DNA of 64,000 nt from Chondrilla cf. caribensis. Lineage: Eukaryota; Porifera; Demospongiae; Chondrillida; Chondrillidae. Positions 50,327 to 56,501 of this stretch are shown piece after piece. The notes below the pieces were generated by a model. It saw only the letters and a program-made list of their open reading frames with translations. It was not told the DNA's origin and made no database searches. The stretch covers positions 3,899,095-3,963,094 of the forward strand of contig OZ026547.1 in NCBI GenBank assembly GCA_964020155.1, read 5' to 3'. The first letter of the stretch is position 1; each line of letters begins with the position of its first letter. Position numbers and translations under genes: made by a program.

Positions 50327-50967
50327 ATGTATGTGTACATGTGTGCACAAACATTCTTTTTAACCTTTTGGTAGGAAGAAAAATTTTAATATGATCTGAT
50401 CATTTTCAGAAATGCTTCCATAAGACCTGAGTGTTAAATAGTTTGAAGTACCCATTACCCTTTGTAGTATTTCAACTCACGAGGCTTCAAAGTAATCTAC
50501 TCCTGACATGCTATATTGATACATCCTTGATCCAGAAGACCAATCCTCTGATGTACTGAAATCAGTACAGTAGTACTGCATACTACCCAGATTTCCAGAG
50601 CAACCAATTCTACATTGCAAGTTATCACTGAACCCAATTAGATTACCAAGCTCAATATCACTTTGTGAACATTGAGTTTCTGAACTAAAACTTCTCCTCC
50701 ATGCAATTCTGTGATTAATTTCAATCTACAGTATAGAAAATAATATAGACAATCAAAGTAAATAATATGAGTGCAATTAATTTTTATGAGAACCACAAAA
50801 TTGATCGAAAATATATTGTCGTAATGTTATATTAATGAACCCACAATTCCATTGAAATTGGCTGCATCCACGGGTTTCCACTTAATAATAGCCCCTCTGA
50901 AGTGACTGGACAGCACTTGGGCTATCAATAAGAAGCAGATTGTGAGAAGCAAAATGCCCCTCCACAT
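18064..50967 (-). CDS. Gene A: giant type I membrane protein with HYR-like, CARDB, RHS/YD, EGF modules (39 exons, about 4,032 residues)
   Basis: Exons in transcript order: 50845-50967, 50481-50725, 46752-46927, 45808-45911, 45067-45338, 44510-44671, 42995-43035, 41427-41518, 40943-41132, 40784-40861, 40430-40690, 39021-39290, 37591-38648, 37204-37324, 36239-36343, 35956-36146, 35411-35569, 32536-34705, 30627-32111, 30321-30462, 29707-29849, 29319-29562, 28864-29248, 28253-28546, 26865-27652, 26375-26492, 25674-25783, 25334-25554, 24396-24584, 23938-24021, 23471-23608, 22553-22701, 22251-22478, 21605-21716, 21221-21405, 20027-20159, 19663-19929, 18472-19167, 18064-18233. All phases match and the total of 12,099 nt is divisible by three, strong support for the model. 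Every intron is GT-AG except intron 3 (GC-AG). The start is bounded by an in-frame TGA 11 codons upstream and gives a signal peptide (residues 1-20). One in-frame TAG interrupts exon 12 (codon 606). Function is unknown; the architecture suggests a surface adhesin or receptor. It is not a teneurin, since teneurins are type II and lack CARDB. Confidence 0.85.
18234..18471. other. Intron 38 of gene A
   Basis: Short AT-rich intron with GTAAGC donor and ATGCAG acceptor on the minus strand. Nothing else is seen. Confidence 0.7.
19320..19555. repeat. Dispersed repeat, copy 1 (CCGGAAGTCGAAATGAAAAC family) in gene A intron 37
   Basis: The right end GCATTACATACCGGAAGTCG and AAATGAAAAC matches 51,430-51,460 on the same strand and 46,458-46,490 in reverse. 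The left part contains GTGGGGCTGCCACCCCC, also seen as GGGGCTGCC..GGCAGCCCC at 46,431, and the middle has GTTGCGGCTACGTGTAGGAACAC followed by TATC/TATA runs. Part order is the same in all copies. Confidence 0.65.
19663..20159 (-). CDS. Gene A exons 36-37: Ig-like domain followed by one EGF module
   Basis: Residues 3612-3744. IDKQPPDVNISVQNGSLSSS ... SGVREVDLYEIT and YRVFASAVDNVGNQQPLEQA form a second Bap-type Ig-like unit split by an intron. Exon 37 ends with CPQNCSMRGQCTSVGICQCD, then FGYYGNDCS, a six-cysteine EGF-like module of the tenascin/teneurin kind. A single EGF unit here, C-terminal to the RHS shell, is the reverse of the teneurin order, in which EGF repeats precede it. Confidence 0.8.
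20680..20775 (-). repeat. Dispersed repeat, copy 2 of the family at 1,640-1,750, in gene A intron 35
   Basis: Reverse-strand match to 1,640-1,750 (GAGAAACAATCACTGTCATC, TTATCCCCACACCCC). The surrounding intron (20,160-21,220) also has GGGGTATA/TATACCCC strings at both sides (20,540 and 21,090-21,120) that may be worn inverted repeats. No exon is seen. Confidence 0.45.
21221..22478 (-). CDS. Gene A exons 33-35: bacterial-type surface-protein domain after the RHS core
   Basis: Residues 3437-3611. NDIIGPAGYGD, then YKIRFENHPNATAPAQRVLI, then LDDDLDIRTFRVGSFGFGS, then RIRAGIDIVKREAVWELQSL, then IGFLPPNNGTSGQGFVVFSI and ASIIFDENEPIETPPIFNT. The same succession (ENDP..ATAPAQ.V, LD..LD..TF.LG...FG, G.L.PN...G.G.V.F...PK, I.F D.N.PI.T) is familiar to me from large secreted bacterial proteins, usually near RHS, dockerin or PKD modules. 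I know no animal family with it. It is intact here, with spliced introns inside, so it is a settled part of the host gene. Confidence 0.7.
22553..24584 (-). CDS. Gene A exons 29-32: end of RHS core and glycine-rich post-core segment
   Basis: Residues 3250-3436. Exon 29 completes the core with NSVNFYAYANNNPVEVKDPQ followed by GL, the N.Y.Y..N.P....DP.GL signature that marks the autoproteolysis point in bacterial RHS proteins. The first half of that signature, normally DPLG, is DPLE across the exon 28/29 junction. Then come VFIGGAAKGAIKSVS, ANAALSGAVDGTLG and FGVGVLGGITESLIDG, a small-residue-rich linker very like the pre-toxin segment after bacterial RHS cores. Exon 32 (VFKKLQDLLHDFLQRD ... 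AILESIIRGTVKKRI) is predicted helical. I do not recognise a toxin or enzyme domain here; the cargo position seems to be filled by ordinary linker and helix. Confidence 0.7.
25334..30462 (-). CDS. Gene A exons 20-28: RHS/YD-repeat shell and RHS core
   Basis: Residues 2435-3249. YD-type repeats are visible as YFNASTGHLEGI, YTYDASTQHLTEV, LTFDSETGTLVSE, YTYDDQSNL, YKYNPTSERLIEI, YYDRDGHLEKL, YIYDAFGQLIGW, WYDRDGNLMKK, FTFDAEGRLVL and YSYTAFGNLYQ. Exon 28 holds the hallmark of the RHS core: YSYDPFGKVLHR, then FQYLGQYG, then YHMRARCYDAEHGRFISSDP. In bacteria such repeats wrap into a hollow beta shell around a C-terminal cargo; in teneurins they form the extracellular barrel. The entry sequence SKRRTFGPMGQGWTLPW fits the G.GW start of an RHS N-terminal cap. 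Exons are short and out of register with the repeats. Confidence 0.9.
30627..32111 (-). CDS. Gene A exon 19: last CARDB repeat, PPC-like and IPT/TIG-like beta domains
   Basis: Residues about 1940-2434. It begins with TEWQIRNNGSIRATGYKCD, the ninth CARDB-like unit. Next is a stretch with TATVNMISGKDRVFKI and QNTKSGSYYLKVESSG, like a bacterial pre-peptidase C-terminal (PPC) fold. EILDVSPRQAAPLGSVTLSI then resembles an IPT/TIG domain. VVSMETPRPLRPGENGTATL with HIRNVGNTDIP is an N-x-G-N-T strand typical of DUF11-like units. The end, rich in W, N and S (NDVWTIIWNNFLKSCGTSW), leads into the RHS region. Assignments are by pattern only, and a profile search is needed to name each unit. Confidence 0.7.
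32224..32290. repeat. Near-perfect 67-bp palindrome in gene A intron 18
   Basis: ATCCTATTGATGTCCT at the left and AGGACATCAATAGGAT at the right are exact reverse complements, and the inner CAAAGCATA/TATGCTTTG pairs too. The loop is only a few bases. It would form a long hairpin in RNA or cruciform DNA. Confidence 0.8.
32536..37324 (-). CDS. Gene A exons 14-18: array of CARDB repeats
   Basis: Exons 14-17 (residues 1025-1216) and the 2,170-bp exon 18 (residues 1217-1939) hold about seven more CARDB repeats. Each starts with a D/L-L-x-V strand, then W/Y-x-V-x-N-x-G: VSWTVMNEGTG, VQYQVSNEGSG, LVNYSVVNQGEG, LRWKVSNRGNG, VTWTVANKGN, IEYKIVNRGR and LAFSVRNLGNG. W-x-D-x-(I/V)-(F/Y)-L-(S) follows, and each repeat ends near an acidic turn such as GENDGGNNI. 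The copies diverge strongly, so the array is old. Fusing several repeats in one exon while the first ones are split by introns suggests intron gain or loss after duplication. CARDB repeats usually act as spacers or adhesion units outside the cell. Confidence 0.85.
36394..36515. repeat. Hairpin repeat with CCCTCGGG core, copy 1 (gene A intron 14)
   Basis: The stem arms AGTTACTACATGCTCTC... and ...GAGAGCGTGTAGTAAGT pair, with a core of TTGGGTGCTTCGCACCCTCG and CTCGAGCAGTAAA. The same core and stem design occur at 54,740-54,854, and one-sided relatives beginning AATAGTTACCACA start at 39,507 and 52,728. It abuts the longer repeat at 36,535-37,165. Confidence 0.7.
36535..37165 (+). repeat. About 630-bp dispersed repeat, copy A (empty-site copy) in gene A intron 14
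   Basis: It is collinear with 52,785-53,296 joined to 54,072-54,115 (examples: GAATTCAAATA, CATAAGCATTTGCA, TACTTTCGAACATCAAGTAC, GGATCAGT.TGATACCAA, GTGTCCGAAATTA, CTTACAGGTT.CTGCAGTGCT). A shorter relative is at 51,845-51,955. The reading frames are broken and no protein family is recognised, so it is probably a non-coding transposon remnant. Confidence 0.75.
37591..38648 (-). CDS. Gene A exon 13: two HYR-like repeats, an FN3-like stretch and the first CARDB repeat
   Basis: Residues about 672-1024. It opens DTTPPVLSSL and ITCGEDYSVGRTGSPMAVD, then CRVHRIWSAVDDANNIAMET. This is the C...TG.P.A.D...Y.D...C....R.W.A.D..GN pattern of HYR-like domains. A second copy ends NWFVEDDCGMRTSFQQTIRV. 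Then LRWPQYPGAISYKVFVWRYG and FLWQVLYSINAS look like a fibronectin III-type strand set. The C-terminal part (YAYSGTEFELSWNVINLGN ... WYDAVYLG) is a CARDB domain, the cell-adhesion-related beta domain of bacteria and archaea. The exon is exactly as long (1,058 bp) as its counterpart in gene B. Confidence 0.8.
39021..40690 (-). CDS. Gene A exons 11-12: two Ig-like (Bap-type) domains; exon 12 has an in-frame stop
   Basis: Exon 11 (40430-40690, residues 495-581) reads DITPPTLSFISHPSYSNENV..., with FTD-type LYVRYTDLAGN at the end. Exon 12 (39021-39290, residues 582-671) starts DLQPPLVRLTSYP and ends TVIATDGVGNVG. This is the TPPTV...C...G.H...V.ATD..GN pattern common in bacterial adhesins and some marine animal proteins. 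In exon 12 the codon after QFTF is TAG (39217-39219), where gene B has TCC. The rest of the exon is conserved and open in the same frame, with both splice sites good. The exon is 270 bp with phase 1 at both ends, so skipping it would leave the frame intact. Confidence 0.75.
39565..39715. repeat. About 33-bp minisatellite, 4-5 units, in gene A intron 11
   Basis: GAAGAACACGATCTATTTCT with CTTTCTCTCGCC-type tails repeats four to five times with small changes. It gives minus-strand frames with repeated EREIDRV strings, which are a product of the repeat. Intron 11 of gene B has its own, unrelated minisatellite. Confidence 0.75.
40784..50967 (-). CDS. Gene A exons 1-10: signal peptide and N-terminal cysteine-containing module
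   Basis: Exon 1 gives MWRGILLLTICFLLIAQVLS, a clear signal peptide, then SHFRGAIIKWKPVD. Exons 2-6 (residues 42-360) form a module with ordered cysteines: CRIGCSG, GCNHSIVIP, DVDGDEIRCRWSRSDLREC, AGVCQTFSG, GWYAVALQIEDF, SSVPLQFLVRVF, GSCVGVPFNTTFHEP and FCYTAEDNNG. I recall this arrangement from uncharacterised invertebrate extracellular proteins but cannot name a Pfam domain. The spacing suggests cadherin- or Ig-like folds, and the DGDEIRC and AEDNNG turns would suit calcium binding. Exons 7-10 (residues 361-494) include VTLLGG, EVVSIDVAISPNVTYPD and YHVLFDP. Exon 3 ends at a GC donor (CCAG|GCAAGT). Confidence 0.75.
41556..42064. mobile_element. 509-bp MITE with perfect 23-bp terminal inverted repeats (gene A intron 7)
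   Basis: 41,556-41,578 (TGCAAGCGAAAAGGGCCCTT plus AGC) is the exact reverse complement of 42,042-42,064. The interior is richer in CpG than its surroundings (ACGTTGCGCGG, GATACGATTCG) and has no transposase. It lies between exon 8 and exon 7 of gene A, and no target duplication was obvious. Perfect ends point to a fairly recent arrival. Confidence 0.8.
43325..43395 (+). mobile_element. tRNA-like SINE head with pol III boxes (gene A intron 6)
   Basis: Box A TGGCTCAGTGG at 43,330-43,340 and box B GGTTTGAGTTCC at 43,377-43,388 have near-consensus sequence and tRNA-like spacing. The flanks do not pair into an acceptor stem and the anticodon arm is poor, so this is not a working tRNA. A tRNA-derived SINE or a degraded tRNA pseudogene is the best reading. 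Confidence 0.55.
43531..43608 (+). repeat. Short interspersed repeat, copy 2 of 3
   Basis: TGCAATGTATGCAAGGTATA, GGGCCGCCATTTTGTTTTCG, TGTCATCG and CACTCTATGATAATTA follow the block order of 16,328-16,415. The small terminal hairpin is reduced here. Confidence 0.6.
44143..44245. repeat. Short degenerate tandem repeat (GATCAGTCCTACTTACAAAT-like units)
   Basis: About four units of 26-29 bp built on GATCAGTCCTACTTACAAAT, in gene A intron 6. No function is suggested. Confidence 0.6.
46430..46555 (-). repeat. Dispersed repeat, copy 2 (CCGGAAGTCGAAATGAAA family) in gene A intron 3
   Basis: Reverse-strand copy of the repeat at 19,320-19,555. It starts with the hairpin GGGGCTGCCTGTGGCAGCCC, then CATTTCGACTTCCGGTATAT, a (GATA)n run and CCTATGCGTAGCCGCAAC. 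Confidence 0.65.
47575..47700 (+). pseudogene. Possible reverse-transcriptase fragment from a retroelement
   Basis: The plus-strand frame reads QLYAGQVAGIEAAIHAMNMA and FEEEHYFDF. This resembles the QL.AG..GG.EAAIHAM...FE segment of reverse transcriptases of marine-invertebrate retroelements, but the following D-A-x-N-A-F motif is lost and no further RT blocks are open. It is therefore a short dead fragment in gene A intron 2. Identification is by memory of the motif and needs a profile search. Confidence 0.35.
48159..48244. repeat. 86-bp palindrome (gene A intron 2)
   Basis: GCTAGGTAACATCTTGTGGA on the left pairs with ATCTACAAGATGTTACCTAG on the right, and GTTCAATGGAATT pairs with AATTCCATTGAAC around a short loop. 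A partial extra copy (TATGGCTAGAGAATTCCA) follows at about 48,302. Confidence 0.8.
49888..50165. repeat. Tandem repeat, about 126-bp period, about 2.2 copies
   Basis: GGTTGTCCAATCCCA, GGTTGTCAAATCTCA and GGTTGTCCCATCCCA begin successive copies. CTTACAGACTGGACCA recurs at 49,979 and 50,104. Confidence 0.7.
50219..50325. repeat. (CT)n-(GT)n compound microsatellite
   Basis: An uninterrupted CT run of about 65 bp is followed directly by a GT run of about 40 bp, close to exon 2 of gene A. Simple-sequence frames here encode only S/L or V/C repeats and are not genes. Confidence 0.95.
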
Positions 50968-51239
50968 ATTGTGACTTGTCACAAAACTGCCAATGACACT
51001 TCACAACATAAGAGTTTTATGGAATGTCAATGTCGCTGAAGGATGATGCCCCTCCTAGTGGTTAATTCTTCAGCCACTTCCTGTTTACATAGGGGGTCCA
51101 ATAAAATGTACCAAAGCTAGCGCTGCCAAAGCGTAAAAATAGCATTTCGCAATTGTAGACATATAGGCAATTATAGCTATAGGCTAAATTTCTAATTGTC
51201 GGTGTTCGAAATCGGCCATCTTTATTTCATGCAATATAA

Positions 51240-51465
51240 ATTATAATATAAATTTATTGTTGCAGTCACGCATAGGAATACATATTATATATTTATTATT
51301 ATTATCATTATTATTATTATGATTATTATTATTATTATTATTAAAGTGCATTGTAGGACAGTTGTCCAAAATAGAATATAATATATATATAATATATTAT
51401 ATCTACATGTATATCTATCGGATGAGCGTTGCATACCGGAAGTCGAAATGAAAACAATAAAACAA
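51240..51465 (+). repeat. Dispersed repeat, copy 3 (CCGGAAGTCGAAATGAAAAC family) with internal (TTA)n
   Basis: TTGCAGTCACGCATAGGAAT at the left and CATACCGGAAGTCGAAATGA at the right match 19,320-19,555. Between them sits an extra segment of (TTA)n followed by AAAGTGCATTGTAGGACAG, absent from the other two copies, so it is probably a later insertion. Confidence 0.65.
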
Positions 51466-51988
51466 ACTTTAGTTGACTAATATGCTTATATATTGCAGAA
51501 TGTACATCTACTAAAATTGTTAATTAAAGTTGTATTGTATGTTATATGCACACATTTTACATGTATATGTTCTATTTGTATCAAGTCTATTGGAGTTGAA
51601 GTGCCCAAGGGCAAATAGACTAACGGGATAGAGCCCTAAATAGACATGGTACAAATGGTTTGTATCCCTTTTATGATTGGTTTACGTATTCTTATTTGAT
51701 TTTTTGATACAATGAATTCAATGAAACCTTCTTTTCTGTATTCCGTGAATGAGCCAGGAGAAAATTGTGGGTCTCCTAAATAAGAGTGTACCCTAGAACA
51801 CTGCCATTACTAAAGCAGAAGCTGAACACGCCAAAGGATGTATGGTAAGGTGCCCTAATTTCGGGCATCAAGTACCATAATCTGTCCGAAACTTTTACAT
51901 GTTAGTAGCTTTAGGTGCTTCATAGATTGAGAATCAGTTTGATACCAATGACCCATCAAGCAAATTAATTAGAGTATTGTTAAGCACA

Positions 51989-52111
51989 ATCACAGCTACT
52001 GGTTAATCACAAGAAATTACTTTAATTTACCAGGGCCTTAATCTGTGGATCATATTCAACTGCATGGTACAGAAATAGACATTTCTTTTGTGATTAACCA
52101 GTAGCTGTGAT
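51989..52111. repeat. Inverted repeat with 29-bp arms
   Basis: ATCACAGCTACTGGTTAATC at 51,989 pairs with GATTAACCAGTAGCTGTGAT ending at 52,111, leaving a spacer of about 65 bp. It lies upstream of gene B exon 1. Confidence 0.75.
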
Positions 52112-52485
52112 CATGCTGAATCTCAAGGTATATATTATTATAATAATATATTACACATACCGTGCAGTGTGATTTTGCATTGCCAGGTATACATACTGTG
52201 GTCAGACTGCTATGTATACATTATACTTTGTACTTAGTACTTACATAAATTTGAACTGATAAGCAGATTCAATTGTGACTAGTACATGTCTATAACACCA
52301 CCTCCATGTCTAAATATGGCAAAAGTATCTCACTGTAGGTGGTCCTTTCTTGGAAGAGTAGTACACCACATGCAGAGATAGACATTGTGTTGTATATAGT
52401 ATATAGGCAATTTTCAGCCTACGATAAGCCCAAGCTTGAGGCTGAAGAAGCTGTAAAGAACAGAATACCTTCTGTGCAGTACAGC

Positions 52486-55400
52486 ATGTGCTGCAACTAC
52501 AGAATCCAGTTTTTTCTTGTATTTTGTTTCCTCATACCGTGGCAAGTGTTATCTAGTCACTTTAGAGGTGCTAGCATAACATGGAAACCTCTCGATCCAG
52601 CCAATTTTGATGGAACAGTGAGTACAAACAGCACTGAATTGAATAACTGACTGCATAAAAGTGATATAGTTAAACATTATAGGATGCGATAACTCTAGAT
52701 CTTCACTCTTTGGATCCTGGCAATAAGAAATAGTTACCACACGTTCTCCATGTCGTATTGTGTTTTCTGTGCGAGACAGCCTTATAGAAAGTACGTTCGA
52801 ATTCAAATACGTACTATTTCCCCCTTTGCTTCGATAATTCTGATGATTTTGTTTCTTTTCCTACAAAATGGCCTAGCATAAGCATTTGCAGCCGTCAGGC
52901 AGTAATGAAAACCAACCACTATTGATTTAAGCGATTCGATTCCGACGTGGACGATAACGATGTCCAAGAACCGTGTACGGTATGGTGCCCTAATTCTGGA
53001 AGGATGCTTTCTACTTTCGAACATCAAGTACGATAATCGTTAAATTTATCAAAAATTTTCAAACGCATCCACGTAGATCGAGGATCAGTGTGATACCAAC
53101 CATGATCCGAAAAACGGTTTGCGATCGAAGAGAAATTTCTTCGTAACAATCCAATGTGTCCGAAATTAGCGTCCGGGGATCACGGCATCTTACCACAAAA
53201 ACCGAGCAAAGCAAATCAAGCTAGCTAGCTATCAAGAAATCGAGTTGCTGTATTATAATGAGGTGTTAGGGGGCACTTACAGGTTCCTGCAGTGCTGTAG
53301 TTCAACTAGCTAGACCGTCCCTAAGAGGCGCCGTGGGGCGGAAAAGTTCACACCTGCCAATTAACAAATAACACGAATAGAGTTCATACGGTTCACCTCA
53401 CACCACGTACGTGCCAAGAGGACCATAGATACACTAACTCTATTAGAGTATCTATGCGATGACAGAGGGAAGCAAAGAAAGAATGAATCTAGTGTTGTGT
53501 GGGCGGTTTTATCAATTACGCGATGATTCTTCATCAGAATATAGGCATCAGTAACATTAATGTCTCCAAACACTCTATAAATGCAGAGCAAACTATGGTC
53601 ATGAATGTTTTTAACTTGTTCGTTTGTCAGAAATATAAGTGGAGATGCAATTTGGAGGACTTAATATGTTGGTTGTCCTTCCTTTGTTTGTAATCCTTTA
53701 TTGAACGCATGATATACTGCGAGATACATTTGAAGATCGGTGACTTGCCATGACCGGTCGGGAGACATGCAATTCAAGCATGTCCTTGCAAAATACTAGT
53801 AATACCGTTCATCTGACTGTTAGATGAGTGAGTATTCTCAGCTAGCTTTACTACAGATGCCGAGTACATAAGTGGATTCTCCATAACACTAAACAATTAA
53901 CTATTCTGAATCACTGGGTATCATTGCCAAGACTCTTGGCAGTAGCATTTCATTGATGGATGGTCATACAGTCAGGTGTGAACTGATTGCTACTTGGGCT
54001 TGACTGTCCCTTCCCTTTTCTGCCCCTCGCCACCTCTTAGGGACGGTCTAGCTAGTTAGGCTAGCACTGCTAGTAACCTGTTTACCAATATACAGGTGTT
54101 TTGATGTATGACGTTATAGTAAAAATTTCAAATTGGATGCGAGAATGGGTATGGGCAACGCAAGACTGAGATTTCGTATAGCCAGAAAGAATGGTGGGGA
54201 ATTTATTTTGGTGCAGTGGAAATTTTCAAATCTACCACAAAATAATAATCTTACGTCCACCCCTTCCAGAGAAGAATCAGTGTGCTGAATATGGTTGACT
54301 GTGAATAATTCATCCTACTTCCAGGGTAAACAAGCCACATGTGCTATTGAAGTCCTATAAGAAGCATTTGCAGCATTCTTGGCGGATAAAGCTAACCACC
54401 CTGTCGCTATGACCACCTGCCTTGCGGTTCGACTTCTTCCTGGAAGATGACGATTTTGAAAATATGATGAAGTTCTACCAGCCCAAAAACGTGCAGCTGA
54501 ATGGGCACTCAACGGCTTTTGGGCTGATAGGGCTTCGTCATTTTATCTTTAAATTGTCGTCTTTCAGAGAAAAGCCGATTCATGAGGCTGGTATCTTTGG
54601 CGAAGGATTGTTTACTTCGTTGCTTGCCTTAGGAGCCATTAAGACAAGAGCAATTACATAAGAGAAGGAGCAACCACACTGTAGTCTACTGCAAAATACA
54701 CTTTTTTCACTAAACACTTAGGGACATGTACAACAAGTCAGTTACTGTACAGGGAAGTGTGCACTGGTACGTTTATTGTAATTGCTCTCGGGCATTTTGC
54801 ACCCTCGGGACTCGAGCAATAAACACGCCAATGCACACTTCTCCGTACAGTAACTATTACATTAGACCACCTTTCCCATACTAAATTCCTTATATTTGCA
54901 CAATAGTCATACTTAATAGAAGTAATAATAATAAAGTGTATAGAATTATAAAAATGTAATTGGAAATATAGACGTACTTCTCTTACATCATCCATTAGAT
55001 CATAATTAGTCACAGGATTGCTTGGAGGAACAGCTATTCAAGTTATACACAGTGTACACAAAGTACTATTGAAAATGGTAACCTGATTGGCATCAGGGAT
55101 GACTTGTACTGCAAAAGTGGCTGTTCTGGGAGGATTGGTAGCATGCAGTACTACTGCACTGATTTCAGCTCCTCAGAAGACTGGTCTGCTGGAACAAGGT
55201 CATACCAGTACGATATGAGAGAAGTGATGTACTTTGAAGCATCGTGAGTAATCTAGTAGTTGTTAAAATATATGCTATATATAACATGTACGTATATCTC
55301 AGATGCAGAAGTACTATATTCATAATTGAGCAAAGAATCTTATAGTCATTCCAAATATAATTATATACAGTAGGAACTTGCGAAGATTATCACCCTTAAA

Positions 55401-56453
55401 GACAAATTATTGTTCAACATCGATAAGTCTCTGAGCTTTGTTTGAATCCTACATGATAAGAACATTCAATAACAATAAATAATCGTGTGGGGAGCCAATA
55501 TATAATTTGTCTTAATTATTATATACATGTTTTTTCTGTAATGTAATTATAATATTATTGTATATTATCAGTACTGACTACTGCTGCTGGAAAATATATA
55601 TTGATCCAACTTAAAACTTATTAAATCCTACTAAACTGTATTATGATAACTTACGGATTGACCATTAATCAAATTAATATTGTACATAGTAAGTAACCTC
55701 TGATAACAATAATATGCATTATTATGAGAATTATTTAGACAAGGTAGTGGAATCCAGCTCGGTTGGCAAAGTTACATTGCATGTCCATGTGCTCAGGTAC
55801 ACTGGTCGAGACTGGATTTCCTTGGTTGAAGGAGGTGGTGACTGGGAAGTACGAGTGAAGGGAAACCTCACAGCTAGGCCCGACACTGGAATAGTTAATT
55901 CATCTCCAATCTCCAGTATGTCTCCTATTGTTCGTCTTCTACGTGGATGCAATCACACCATTGTAATTCCAGGCAAGTCTAGCTATAATATAGTAGAGGG
56001 CATACATATATATGTACATGAGTATGTGCACTTTTAATTCCTTGCCAACATTCTATGGAGTATATATATAGTTGTATTAGTATGTATAATATTATAGTTG
56101 TTTATGTTATTCCAAAATTAATAATAGATATGCATTAAAATAGTATAATAAATCACCGCAAGAAGTCAATTGGTAATGGTAGAGTTTCTTATCAAATGTG
56201 TGAAGAGTGAGCAGCAATGCCTAGCATAGTCTATTCATTTTTAATGCAATAACTATAGCCTTCAGTTGGCATGCTTGTGTTTGTTTATATGTATGTATTT
56301 ATTACATGGAAATTTGTAGCTGGAGATGTTAATGGGGATGAAGTAAGGTGCAGATGGTCCAGATCTGACTTGAAGGAATGTGCAGGAGTTTGCCAGACAT
56401 TCTCTGGAGCTGTACTCAATGAGGTATGTTGCTGGTATGTATTTTGTATGTGT

Positions 56454-56501
<48 letters not shown>

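Larger units (their letters stand above)
46928..50480. other. Gene A intron 2 (3.55 kb), repeat-filled
   Basis: The largest intron of gene A. It contains a probable reverse-transcriptase fossil (47,575-47,700), an 86-bp palindrome (48,159-48,244), a CpG-rich block with open frames on both strands (about 49,340-49,730), a 126-bp tandem repeat (49,888-50,165) and a CT/GT microsatellite (50,219-50,325). No exon of gene A is missing here, because exons 2 and 3 join in phase as in gene B. Confidence 0.6.
50968..52485. promoter_or_regulatory. 1.5-kb head-to-head region between genes A and B (putative shared promoter region)
   Basis: The two start codons diverge from this 1,518-bp interval, so promoters of both paralogues should lie here. 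No clear TATA box or shared motif pair was recognised. The interval is filled with repeats: a (TTA)n run (51,290-51,345) within a CCGGAAGTCGAAATGAAAAC copy (51,240-51,465), a partial copy of the 630-bp repeat (51,845-51,955) and an inverted repeat (51,989-52,111). Confidence 0.5.
52618..54998. other. Gene B intron 1, made mostly of repeats
   Basis: It contains the second full copy of the 630-bp repeat (52,785-54,115) interrupted by a nested transposon (53,297-54,063) and the second CCCTCGGG hairpin (54,740-54,854). Between them, 54,310-54,660 has a plus-strand frame (FFLEDDDFENMMKFYQPKN...) and an overlapping minus frame; neither shows a known family, and both probably derive from a mobile element. 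Confidence 0.6.

Noticed and set aside
50186..50394. Serine/leucine- and valine/cysteine-rich frames
   Set aside because: They are translations of the (CT)n-(GT)n microsatellite.
18064..50967. Bacterial contamination as source of the CARDB/RHS sequence
   Set aside because: The modules are interrupted by 38 introns with canonical borders and consistent phases, and a partial paralogue (gene B) shares the first 14 of those intron positions.
18064..50967. Teneurin orthologue
   Set aside because: Topology is type I with the membrane helix at the C-terminus, only one EGF module lies after the shell, and CARDB and HYR-like modules are absent from teneurins.
52339..52485. Upstream in-frame ATG of gene B as the true start
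   Set aside because: It would add 49 residues before a clear signal peptide. ATG 52486 places the signal at the N-terminus and aligns with the start of gene A.
54422..54661. Small protein gene in gene B intron 1
   Set aside because: An overlapping minus-strand frame is equally open, no family is recognised, and it lies among mobile-element remnants.
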